DNA of 64,000 bases from Sanghuangporus weigelae. Taxonomy: Eukaryota; Basidiomycota; Agaricomycetes; Hymenochaetales; Hymenochaetaceae. The DNA lies in the NCBI GenBank assembly GCA_033182465.1, contig CP137326.1, positions 434,001 through 498,000 of the forward strand. The letters are read 5' to 3'. The notes beneath the pieces were generated by a model. It ran no database searches, had not been told where the DNA came from, and worked only from the letters and a program-made list of their open reading frames with translations. The position numbers and the translations under genes are program-made. Below, one piece after another: positions 24,067 to 35,700 of this stretch. The number at the start of each line of letters is the position of its first letter. The first letter of the stretch is position 1.

Positions 24067-26825
24067 CTATTCGAACACCCGGTCCAGCCAGGCGTCGTAG
24101 TCTAGTAGCGTTTCACCATTCTCGTTCACGGTACTCGGCATCGCCTCGCGCAGATACTCTACTGCGCTCACGGGTAAATGTGCCACCCGCAGGTCGAGCT
24201 CCGTCACGAATGGCTACGGAGATCAACATGAAGCGCACGGAAAAACGGAAGAAATGACTCGAAACTTACTTTATCGTTTGCAATCCCACGGAAAGCCTCC
24301 CGTAGCTGGTCGTGCGTTGTCTGGTCTTCAGTAATGTCCACAAGTAGGTTGATAAATGCCTCAAAGGTGACTGCGCCGTAGTCCATCGTAAGCTGGTCGT
24401 AAATGACTCCCAAGTCTTCGTCCTGAATGTGACGGATCGCATCAGGATATTCCTATCGCGTTAGATGCTATTTATAGACACGCACAGGATAGACGATACC
24501 CAAACTTGCAAGGGCGGCGGCCATCTCGGAGATGCTCAATGTATTTGACTCGTCACGATCGAAATAGCGGAACGTGCTTTCGAATTGTTCCAGCTGCGCC
24601 GGAGTCAAGTTGGTCATATTTCTTGATACGATCTGACAAATGTCGGTTCAGCATTCTCCGGTAATTTCAAGGTGCTCGATAATCATCAGACACACCTGGT
24701 TATCGATAAATGATATCTTCTTGGCAATGCTCTGTTTGACAAGCTCCAGCTCAAACTCAAGATCCTGGGAGGTGAACACAGTATAATCGTTCTCGTCTAC
24801 GTTTGCTGCGATGCATTCTTCCTCTACGCGTGTAACGGCAGACAGCTGATCTTCTAGAGGATGTATTCGTTGCTGTAACTCTTGTACTAGATGTTGTTGC
24901 TCCTAGACAAACCAAGTCAGTATACTGCTGAGATTAATATTAGAGAATGTCAAGGACCTCTAAAGGACCCTCTATGGCAGCAAGATCAGAGGAGATCATA
25001 TATAATCGTCGTTCAAAACCGTTCGCCAAATCTGCAAATTTCTTCCTCAAAGACTCTTTTATTCTACGCAGCCATCAGATGGGTCGGCGTGCAAATGCGG
25101 GACAAACACTCACTGCCGAATCTCTGCATTGATCGCTTTTGATCGATTCGCTTCAGCTTGTAAGAGAGCCGACCAAGCTTCGTCCACGGCCTGTAATTGT
25201 CAACTATTTAGTTCCTTTACAAGTGGTATCTACACAAGGAGAAACTTACTGATAGACGGAGGCCAGGAGGCGGGACGTATTCCCTAAGTCCATACGTCTT
25301 TAATTTCGTCTGGACGTTCCCAAAGAGCGTCGCTACGTCTTGTCGTTCGACGACCCACGCGCGCTTATCCGTTTGTTTATAGTTCAGGAAAGATGCGGAA
25401 TGAGCCTTTACGCCGGCGTAGGTCCCATCGAATTGCGCCGATGCCCATTCATCTTGCTTCTCTTTCAGGGCGCGGAGGAGCTATTGCAAATGAGAAATGG
25501 GTTAGATGAAAATTTGGAGTTAAGTGCGTTTCTTACTTCGCGAACTCGACGCTCGTAATCGTTTCTACTTAGCCATACAGACTGCATGAGATCTGCGAAC
25601 TTCTCCACTCGGCGTGATACGGTTTCGGCCTGGTCTGACAGCCAAGCTATTAGTGTTTAATCGCTGTGAAGCTCAGGGAGCTTACCCATAGAAGAGAATG
25701 CATGGAAGTAGCTAGCGACGTAAGTCATAACACTTCGCTCATCGGGTCTCGATGAGTCGCACAGATCTTCAACATCTAGGAGTTGCTGCAAGGATCTGGT
25801 CAACAAACTCCTCGCACAGTATCTTCATATCACCTACGGGTATACCGAGATGCTCTTCCGCAATACGGAATGCTAATCGAGTATTTGCGTGTCGATCGGT
25901 CTTAGGTTGCGTAAATATATTGTTACATCCGAACGACGCGGAAATCATATACCTTGTCCAAAGCATCATAATCAAGTAAATCAGGTCGATGACAATGTAT
26001 GAGTGCACATCTGTTGATCTTTGACATTAAAACTGTACGTCAAAAGCGAGAAATAGGAGTGACGTGCAATGCAAGCCCATCGGTCCAGCTGTAGGTGAAG
26101 TCGTTCACGTCGACTTCTTCGTATGGTTGTGTTTTTCGTTGGCACCAGAGAAGGAGGCCTTCTTTCGCTGATAAACCCTCTTCACTATAGAGAATTGTAA
26201 GTCCAAGGAATGCGCAGGAGAAAATGTTAATTGACCTGATGTCTGCAATGGTGAATCGAAGAATAAGTGTCCAAATCATTCCTAGGATGAGCTTCAGGTT
26301 GCCGTCCATAATATCTACCAAGGCAAAGTTCAATTTCCCGAGGCGTTGATGGAAGATTAAGGCGATACTACCTTCAGGACCGATGTTCGTGAGCTTCACG
26401 CCTCGTGAAGTAATGAATTCAAGCGCGAGATTGACGTTTTCTGCTTTCTGCACCCGCATTCGGGGATTCTTGTTATATCTACCCAGCGATACGTCGCCTG
26501 GGATCCAAGTCAAACTTTACGCGTTTTCCAAGATTTATGATGCTCACCCATGATCTCCTGCAGACAATAGGACGTATGAACGTTCCGAGAAGGACTTTCG
26601 GACTTTCGGTTACGCACCATAAGTTGGATGAGCCTCACGCCGTCGGAAAGATCTTTCACCAGAGATGTCATTGGAGGGTATCCATGAGCCTCCAGCTTCG
26701 TGTTGAGCCTGCGGAAGACCTTCAGCTATTAAACAGGACAAAGAGAAGTTACAGGTAGCTCACCATTTGCAGAACGTCTTCTCCTGCACGTCTCTAGAAC
26801 GCGTCTCAAGCGAGTCCACCTTCAT
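24067..26825 (-). CDS. AIN1: Alpha-actinin (actin cross-linker)
   Basis: Cross-links actin filaments at the division ring and cell cortex. Start ATG 26823-26825 ([20 protein letters not shown]). Two calponin-homology domains: [19 protein letters not shown] through [20 protein letters not shown] and [17 protein letters not shown], then [15 protein letters not shown] and [19 protein letters not shown]-type sequence. A shortened spectrin-repeat rod follows (about 25650-24900, with [13 protein letters not shown]). C-terminal EF-hand module: [19 protein letters not shown] with a calcium-loop-like [12 protein letters not shown], then [20 protein letters not shown] and [11 protein letters not shown]. 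Stop TAG 24067-24069. The short rod is as in fission-yeast Ain1. The acidic loop keeps most calcium ligands in the first EF-hand; the second looks degenerate. Confidence 0.92.
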
Positions 26826-27041
26826 TACAAGTTGAAAGGTTCGTTACTAGTATTACAACAGATATTGATTTCTTTTATAGGTCGATACAACAAAGAAGAA
26901 CGTAAGAACGGAGGATTGAAGTGGAAGCGAAAGCGTGCCGCCGTTAGTAGACGAAGCGAAACAGGAGACGCGACGCGTGCAATCTCTCTCTCTCAACTTG
27001 ATTAGAACTGTGAGACTCCTCGTGACCTCAACACGTCCTTC
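26826..27041. promoter_or_regulatory. Divergent promoter region, alpha-actinin and Eaf7
   Basis: 216 bases between divergent start codons; the two genes must share it. No specific motif identified. Confidence 0.35.
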
Positions 27042-27952
27042 ATGGAAGTCATCTCAACACCATCCTCCACTGGTGACGCTCTCGACGGCGGCAAGTCTCA
27101 GAATGTGCTCGACACCGTCGAAGGCGAGATACACTTTTTCCGTTCCCTCATGCGTGCCCGACCCGTCGGAGTGAACCGACATTTCCACGTGTTGAACATG
27201 CAGGCGGCTATCGAGAAGGGCGTGAAGCAGACAGTGCCGATTGAAGACATTTGGAGAAAACTGGAGGAGTATTATAATCTCGAAGCGTTGGAATCTTTGG
27301 TATGCCTTGTATTCGTTCTTTCGGACGTCCTTTGTTTTAACGATTTCAATATAAACCTATCTAGGAGACTGAATACGAACAAAACGCCAGCACGCCTGAA
27401 GACTCATCTACTCCCCCACCGGCCGCTTCTCCGAAAGAAGGAGACAATCTTGCAACTCATCCTTTCTTCCACGAGGAGTTTTCTATTCCTCATGATGCCT
27501 TCATTGAGTCCGTACTAGCCGAGCGACGCGTGCGGGCCACTGCATCTCCAATGTCGATGGCTTCACCAGCTCCTCTTCGAAGTCCTTCTGAGGTGCCCAC
27601 GAGGCGCGGACGGAAGCGAAAAGCCAGTGCGGAGCCTAGTAAGGTGGATCTTGCTGGACTTGTAAGTGGGGATAGCGATAGTAGTGATTTGACCCAACAG
27701 GAAGAGGAGGAAGTTGAGGGAGAAGCTCAGACTCCTAGTGAGAGAAGGGCGACGAGCGTCGCGACTGGGACGGACGGTGGATCAGAAGCGATGGAGGAGG
27801 ACGAAGAGGAGAAGGGAGAAGGTAGATCATGTTGTTTCCGAGTACTCTGCGATCTCTGACTTGAGTACTTTCTAGACGAGGCTCCGCGACGTCGGAGAGG
27901 GAGGAAACCAGCTCGAGGTAGAGGAAGAGGCACTAGAAAGAGGAAGCGATAA
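27042..27952 (+). CDS. EAF7: NuA4 acetyltransferase subunit Eaf7/MRGBP
   Basis: Chromatin-modification subunit of the NuA4 histone acetyltransferase complex. ATG 27042. The CT20/Eaf7 domain is exact in pattern: EGEIHFFRSLMRARPVGVNR, HFHVLNM, then TVPIEDIWRKLEEYYNLEAL, matching human MRGBP (HKPVGVNRHFHM). After an intron near 27300-27364, exon 2 has HPFFHEEFSIPHDAFIESVL, the other conserved piece. The tail is acidic, then basic (RRRRGRKPARGRGRGTRKRK), an AT-hook-like and nuclear-localisation-like end. Stop TAA 27950-27952. Two introns. Divergently paired with alpha-actinin. Confidence 0.92.
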
Positions 27953-28254
27953 TGACAAGGAATACACCGCTCTTGCTTGTTATTTTTATTTTGTTCCCTG
28001 CTGAATCCCTTGGTGACTAATATTAATACCCAACTGCAACTTCTACAAGATGTAACGGGCCCTCTAACACTGACTATTACTGGAGCAAGATCATTACTTC
28101 TGCTGATACTTGTACAGAACTCCAGGGCGGAATATGAACACATCTGTCAAGTGCGATAGGGATTCACAGTGACATCAAATCAGCGGTGAGTAGTCTAAAA
28201 TCGAGACCGAAATGAGTATTAACATAGGCAAGACTAATGAATGAGCAAACAGAC

Positions 28255-28830
28255 AAGAAATACGTGACAGTGTCAAGAACTCGCGCACGATCGTCAATGA
28301 ATCCTCGTCTTCGCTGGGATTTTCCTTGAAGGTGAAGTGATAGATTCTTGTACCACTTCGTGCATCGGAGTCGTAAGGATATTGGTTTTCCTTGGCTCAA
28401 GATAGACTCACAGCGTAAGTGCTCATATTGAGAGTGTGTGTATGGATATATTAATACTATATGATGCAAGCTTCAGCTTTGAAGAAAACGATCTCAATGA
28501 GCTTAACAGACCCGGCAATTTTCGATAGTGTAAAAAATCCAAAAGCTTCAATCAGCCTCATGAGCTCGACTAGGACCTTACACAATGTGGATCGTTCCGA
28601 AGAGAAGTGCTTGTTCTTCCCAAATGCACTCAGAGGTGTATCCCGACTTCTGCTCGTCTCTTAACTCTGGATGAGTCACCACCGTCTACGAGTTCTTCAT
28701 CTTTCAATGGCGCGGGGGGACTCACTTCCGGTTCAGGTCGGGCAGGTAAGAGCATTCTCGAATGTCCCTTTCGTCGACGAAGGTTCCTAGCGATATTCTT
28801 CGGCTCATCTGCCAAGAGAGGATGCGGCGA
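28255..28830 (-). pseudogene. Decayed partial copy of the RasGEF 3' end
   Basis: This minus-strand segment is a diverged duplicate of the end of the RasGEF gene at 29143-31937, just upstream on the same strand. At 28461-28577 it reads LMRLIEAFGFFTLSKIAGSV plus KLIEIVFFKAEACI; the intact gene has LTRLLESKGIMVPSKVDESV plus KLVNISFFRAATRI. At 28275-28400 it reads KENQYPYDSD and FKENPSEDED; the intact gene has MESNQHPYDF and FKEVPSEDEI. The intron between these exons is also recognisable in the copy, so the duplication was of genomic DNA, not of mRNA. Frames drift and no complete catalytic domain exists, so this is best called a pseudogene fragment. Confidence 0.7.
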
Positions 28831-29142
28831 GGTTAAGGAACGTACTTGTCCTGATTGCTTTATTCTGTTTCATTTCGTTCGTGAACGTATCTCAACTCTT
28901 GGCAGAAGGTTATTTCAGTCCACTGATACATTCTGGGCATTGAGGTAGAGACATGAATACAATGATGGAATCCGGGCGTGGATGACACGTAGGACAAAAT
29001 TCGAAACAAAGGGCTGGATAGTGAGTTGAAAATATCGAAGTCGAAGACATACTGATACAGATGAAGTACAAATAGGGCCAATAAATGATGAATAAACAAA
29101 TAAGGAGCGTGTCAGTGCTTTAGGAATAAAGTTACGCGAACA

Positions 29143-31937
29143 TCAAAACTTTGGGAGCGTCATCATCGAATTCGTGCGTAGTCGGCGCATCAGACCAGGT
29201 TTGGGGAATGGGGCGCCGCTCTGTTCCTCGTGTTTGATTTTCAAGCTGTATCATTCGATGAGCTCCGGTATCGCAATAGATGAAAAAAGCATACGCACTA
29301 TTGCTCGTAAATTTCGTCTTCACTCGGAACTTCCTTGAAGATGTAGTCGATGAACTCCTGGAGTGGTGCATGCGCCTTGAAGTCATATGGATGTTGGTTG
29401 CTTTCCATGGCTAGAGAAACGAGCCGAAGAGTAAGTACTCTCTCGCAGTGAAGGAAAAGCATGAATATACTGACCGTATGTGATACGAGTTGCGGCTCTG
29501 AAGAACGAGATGTTGACGAGTTTAACAGACTCATCAACTTTTGATGGTACCATGATGCCCTTCGACTCCAGGAGTCGCGTGAGTTTGCCTGCATATGTCG
29601 CTGAAAGAAGTACGTTCACTGAGTTTTCGAGTTTAATTGGAGACTAGGAACACTACTCACCCATGATTGGGACTGTAGGCTGCGCTGATGACTGCATAGA
29701 AATGTCCTTGTTATCGTCAAAGAACTTTGCGATGTACGCCATGTTCTTTCTGGTCTTTGGCATTAATTCCTTATTCGCAGCTAGTCAGCGAGAGATGCGA
29801 CAAAAACAGGAGAAAAGAAGGAACGTACCGCTTCCGTTTGGAAAAGTATGTCAAGGTGAATAGATAAAGCGCCATTAAAGACCGAGTGCGCTGAACTGAA
29901 GTTTCGAAGACTAAGCAGATATTTGGCTAGTCTCATCATGAACCCGAACGCCTTTGCCCGCTTGAACGGAGTCGGTCTCCTCAGAATATTCCACGCCGCC
30001 CATCTGTAGACAATGCACGAGAAGTCCTTTAGGCTGCCCATTTTCTCTCTCGCAAGGGAAGCCTCTTTATTTTCTTCGTCCGTGACGATGAAACGGCTTA
30101 TGACCTCCCTAGCCGTGAGACGAAGATAAAGCGCCGACTCCTTGAGAGTAAGCTGCCGCGCAAGCTCCATGCATCCCGTGCTATTATTGAATGCCATGAC
30201 GCGGATGTTCTGGTAGCTCCCCCTTAACAACGGCATGTCCCGCGAGAAGTCGACAAACCGGAAAGGCATGGCTTCGTATTGCATCTCCGGCACCTCACGA
30301 ATTATTGCCGATCGATCAGGATTTTCTGCGTACTGTTCCAGTCGTGTCAGCATGTCTATGAGGATTGTCCCCCAGACAAAGCCGTCACTTAAAGCCTTCC
30401 CAAGGAAGCGCTGAACTTTCTTAATCAACCCTTTCTTTTGGGAGTCTTGAGGAAGCCAGTACGCTAGGACCCATAGTCGCACGAGGAGGGCGACGCTCAA
30501 CTTCCTGTCGTTGAGGTACGTGCCGTCGTAAGTAGCCTCCAATTGTTCTAGGAACTCTTCGGGTTCCCAGAAGAAGCGGAACGTCGTGAAGATAATGTCG
30601 CTAAAGTTTGCGATTGGAGTCTCTTTCTTCTCCACAGGCACTAGTCCGAGATCCTGTATAAGCTGCTCGATGATAGCAGCAGATGACATCGCTACGGGGA
30701 TTCCATCCTGACCGTATGTGACGTCTACTGTATCAAGCGACTTACTTATAGGTGTCTCCGACCGGGCGTCGTCAGCGAACAGAGGGCAAGCATTAACGGC
30801 TGATAGAGAATGTGAAACGTCTTCGATGTTCTCCGAAAGATCGACGACAGTATAGCGGGATAGATTCTCCTGTTGCGAGAATCTGACACGGCGAGATGGA
30901 AGAGATCGCTTGGGCTGCTCTTCCGAAGGAGACTCGAGTTGCGAGTCTGCAGTACCATAGCCCGAGTCCCTTGCTGGCTCTTCGACTCGTGATGAGCCAC
31001 CACCCAGTACTGCCATCGAGCTCTTCATTTTACGAAGGCCACCACGGACAGGTTTGGGTGGCTCATCATCCGGCTCGGTTATAAGAATGGCCAGATGAGT
31101 GTCGGGTATATCGTACTCGTATACTCCTTCCGTCGATGAGGACTCTTCCTCATAGATCTCCCCTTCTTGTACTTCTTCCCTGCATTCATCCTCGTCGCGA
31201 TGCTCCTCCTCTGAGAAGCGAGAGGGCACTTCCGTCTGCTGCAGTAGCAGGTTTTGTACGTCGGACAACAGCTTCTTCACTAGCATTAGCGTGTTGTCTA
31301 ACAGTAAAATTGCCTGCTCGCTTTGCTCTTCGTTGTTGGCGGGACTTAAGAGCTCAGCAGTGAACTTGAGCTGCTGGTGCAGACGCTGCACCTCCAGAGT
31401 ATCCCGGATTACCGGGGGTAGACTATCTACTTCTTTGAGATAGTCAAGCATCGAGGTGTAGTACCTCGTCGCGGATTCGACTATTTCGCTCCTCGTTCTC
31501 TCCTCTACGCTTCCGCTCATTATGCTATTGCGAAATGAGCCATAGTCGGAGAGCAAGGACATTGTGGTAGTCCGAAGGCTTGATGCAGACTTGAGATGTC
31601 GGAGGGTTGGTGGCTCCTCGTCGGCCTTCCTCTTCTCCTCGCTTCGGCGGAAGCGAGAGAACACAGAAGAGCTGTCCGTCAATGACGAACGGCTTTTACG
31701 TCGGTGCTCGGGCTCAACAATGGGGGTGTTGAGAGCCTGAATGATTATCTGCATCATCGACTTCCCAGAGTTCGAGCCCTGACTTGACCCAGAAGCCATC
31801 GAGCCACGCCTCGATTTTGATGATGATCGAGACCTTGAACTACTTCGGACAGTAGTTGCCATAGACTTGGAGCGCTGCAGCCTTTTGGGCCTGCTGATGG
31901 GCGGGAGGGGTTTATCGTATGAAGGTGTGGATGACAT
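29143..31937 (-). CDS. Ras guanine-nucleotide exchange factor (Cdc25-type RasGEF)
   Basis: Activates Ras-family GTPases by promoting GDP release. ATG 31935-31937 (MSSTPSYDKPLPPISRPKRL); the frame is open to 31961 upstream but without ATG. The N-terminal half is Ser/Arg-rich with a helix-rich stretch around residues 150-240. The RasGEF_N (REM) domain starts near residue 455 (FSDIIFTTFRFFWEPEEFLE, about 30540-30610). The CDC25 catalytic domain follows: ELARQLTLKESALYLRLTAR, then YRWAAWNILRR and AFGFMMRLAKYLLSLRNFSS, and further exons TYAGKLTRLLESKG and SDEIYEQ-type end. The last exon starts near 29220 and the stop TGA is at 29143-29145. C-terminal exons occur a second time, decayed, at 28255-28830. 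Confidence 0.9.
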
Positions 31938-32756
31938 TGTTCTTCGACTGGCAATAACCAAGCTTGAGACGGAGGCGGGCTATGTGGATAAGACAAACGT
32001 CGTCACGATGGAAGAGGATGGAAATGCGATGACAAGACGACGTGGGTCGAGATACTTTAAGAGAATCTTCCGTGGCTTGGAAGTTCGTGGTTATCGTGGT
32101 GGGAAGGAAGGAAACAGAGAGGACGACAGAGACACCCGGCAAATTCCTGCCGCTTAAATAGGCTGCTGAGCGTTGTGGCTTGACCGTCAATGCAACCAAC
32201 TTAGGTCATGTGCTCGCGTAAGGATGGAGGCCACAGGGTTTGTACTGACATTTTGGGGCCTTCTTGTATTTTTTATGTCGATTTTGCTGCGGATGGTTCA
32301 TCTCAATGGTTGGTATTACGAGGATTTTGTCTAGAGTCAGGCCTTCTCGGGTCTTATAGAATCGCTTTTTATCAATTTCTGTTCGATTTAATCCAGACCT
32401 TCTTCAAGCCTCGGTTCGCTGCACAGCAGTCAAGCTTTGGCCGTCTGAAAGGCATTGCTTGTCCAAGGTGAGTGGGCCAAACTGGCCAAAGCATTATTTT
32501 GCCTCGATGAAATATGTATAATTCGCATCGTAATCGTAATCTGTGAAGCTGTGCTTTTTTGAATTGAAAGAAGTGAATTTGAAGGTTGGATTTTGAGTTA
32601 TGTCATAATGATCGACGTTACTATAGAGGTGGCGCTTTAAAATAGCACGGGCCTGGTAAGTGGACCTCGTGCTGATGCCATATTCACACTGGCTTGCTTC
32701 TGCCCCTCACTGTCGTCCCTCTGCTTGCTGCGTGGCAGCGCGTCTCATGGTAGTAT
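31938..32756. promoter_or_regulatory. Divergent intergenic region, RasGEF and CSC1 channel
   Basis: 819 bases between divergent start codons; it must hold both promoters and 5' UTRs. Short plus-strand frames (for example 32208-32471) show no recognisable protein. No repeat or RNA gene seen. Confidence 0.35.
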
Positions 32757-35700
32757 ATGGCCACCCTTGAGCAACGCCCATTTTCGAGAGACTACAGGTA
32801 GTTTATCTCGGTCTCACTGGAGTTAAGAGCGAAGTCGCTAAAGTTCGCCACAATATCTTTTCTAGCGGGTTAATCAACCAGTCGGTTCTGATGGGATGTA
32901 TTGTGATCATTTGTGTGACGGCTCATGAGGTGATGACGAAGAAGAGAAGAGGAAAGAATTATGATGAGAAATCGTTAGGGAGTGTCGAGTCTTGGCAGTT
33001 TGGCTAGTGAGTCTCTCTACTGCTGTTGCAGTGCAGGATTGTTGTTAAATATGAATTCAGCTTATATCAAGGTCGTTCATGGGCGAAGTACGTTTCTTTG
33101 GAAATTCATGAGTTTTGCGACCCACGTGCTTATGATTATGAAGGAATCCTTCTCCACCGTATCCTCAAGGTTGGCCGTTGTCGTGGGTGAAAGAGGTCAT
33201 CACTTTCCCTGAATCTAAACTCAGCGAGCTTCGAGGTGTTGACGCGACGCTATACTGCCGGTTCATCCGAGGATGCTGTAAGTTCTTTGTAATCGTGTGT
33301 ATTCTTCTCTTTCTGATTCTGAGATATTTAAGTCTGGTTTGCGGTCCTCCATTCGTGCACAACGACCGTAATATTGTTGCCCATACATTTGAAGTTCTCC
33401 GACTCGAACTTATATAAGCCGAAGTCGATGACGAGAGCTTTGATATCTGCTCTCGTGTCCACCTCCGAGGGACGCCGTTTGCTATGGATACACCTTGTGC
33501 TGCTGTTCTGGGTTTCCATTACTTGGATTATCACTCTGGTTTGGATAAGCAAGGGTGCCTTCCGATACCGAGCCCGGGCTATAGAAGCAGCCGCTGAACA
33601 AGCTCGTAGGGAGCAGAACGATGAATTTGCGCCTCATCCACATCCTCAGCACCCATTTCATTCGATGCCTCCCTTGGAGAACGATCAAACGAATAAGGGT
33701 TTGAGGCTGCGGACAGTTATGGTCACTAATATCCCTTCAAGGCTACGATCAGAGAAAGAGCTAAAAGAATACTTTGAGTACTACATGTCTCGTCCGCTTG
33801 CGAAACCTTCAATCGGTCTTACTTCGTCGACTCAGCCTGGTCTAATCAATAAGCTTATTTCATATGCTATCAACCGGGCGAGAAAGAACGGAAGCTTTTC
33901 TCATACTAGCGTCAAGGATTCTCATTCGATAATAGAGGGCAGGGCTCAACAAGGGAATAAACCGGAGATAGAACGCGTCACAGTAGCGCGAAAGATGACA
34001 GAACTCGCTTCTCTGCTGGATCGTCGAGAGGAGATGATGCGTAGTTTGGAGACTGCTCACATCCGCCTAGCGCGTAGGGCTCTGGCTGATGTACAAGTAA
34101 CTATGGATTTGCGGGAGTACGGACCTTCGCGAAGAGAGCGCGTCGCAAATCGGTTGGCGAGGATTTCCGGCTTCAGCGGCGGCAGTAGCAAGCGGAGTGA
34201 AGGAAAGGTTTCGATTGAAACTGATCTTGAGCGAGCGTCGACGACTCTGGAGGACGAGACTGTACCTGAGGATCGGACGGAACTCCTCATTCGTACTCTG
34301 GGTCCCTTCGTCGAAGAATTTGGCATGAGAGACGAGCGCAGGCTGCTTCATTCGGCTCGCTCTCATTTGTCCTCACTCTTCCCTGGCGTTGTCCGCCCGG
34401 TAGAGGAATGCAAGAGGCTGACCGAGAAACGGCCAGAATCGCCCCTTCCCGTCCCGAATTATCCTACAATATGGGAGGCACTGTTCAGCCTGCCCAGATC
34501 CACGTTGAACGCATATCAGCCACTCGTCCATCTGAAAGCGCTCTTCCGAGGACGTGCTGTACCAGCCATTGATTACTACACAACAAAGGTGAACTTTCTA
34601 ACGGCACTTATAACGGAGCAACGCTCGAAGCAACCGACCGACTTTGAGGCTGTGTCAAGTGCGTTTGTGACATTTGCACATCCGGATGACGCGCGGCGTG
34701 CTTGCAAGTACTTAGCGGCTCATCCAAAGAACCCGCTTGCATGCTTAGTGAGCATGGCGCCTGATTACGAGGATTTGGATTGGATAAGACTTATGAAGCA
34801 GACATATAAAGGCGAGGTAGAGTTTCGTCCAACTAAACGGGAATTCGACATGCTGATGATTCGGTAGTTCATGAAAGACTGGATTGTCGACCTGGGAGTT
34901 TGGTAAGCGTTGAAAATTGTCGTGTCAGTCAAGGCTTCTGATTGATTGTCCAGGGCTTTCACCGTTGTCTGGATTATTCCAGTCTCCATTCTTGTAGGTC
35001 TTGTGAACATCAACAACATTGCCACAGTAGTCCCTGGCCTCGTAAGTCTGAGTCTCTTTCCTGTTCCTGTTGATGCGGAAGCTCATCGTAGGGCTTCAGT
35101 TGGACTTCTTGAATAAACACGAGTTTGTTCAAGAACTTGTCCAGTCACTTCTTCCGACAGTCTTCACGTCGCTGCTTATCATGCTTATTCCGTTATTGCT
35201 CCTGCTAATTGCGAAGAAGGCTCATACCATTAGCACGTTGTCTACTTTGCATGATCGCATTCTGACCCGATATCACAAGTTCCTCGTTGCCAACATTCTC
35301 GTCTTCTTTTGCGTTGGGGTGACTGCACTGGAGTCGTTCTTCACTTCTTGGAAAACGAGTGTGAACGTTCTTTCAGTCGTCGGAGAAAGCTTTCCAGTTG
35401 CGGGTCCTTTCTATGTCGGGTGGTGTAAGGATTTCGGGAACATGAATCGACTGTGCAATCTCGTTGACAAGAGTTTTGCTAGTTATCTTCTCTATTGCCA
35501 TGCATGGTGGATTCGAGCTCACTCTCAGTAAGCAGTCTGAAAATTTTGTCTCCCCTCTCTTTAACTAATGTTACCCCGCAGTTGGCGTGAGTCATCATGC
35601 GTTTAATACAGGACTAGGTGCTGAAAGTTATCAAAGCTGCCTCTCTTCACGTATCCAATTACGAAGAGCCAAGTAACGCCTCGAAAACGTGCTGTCGGCA

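Noticed and set aside
34817-34867. In-frame TAG in the CSC1 reading frame at 34865-34867
   Set aside because: The stop lies in a 51-base GT-AG intron; removing it gives KGEFMKDWIVDLGVW, which fits the family.
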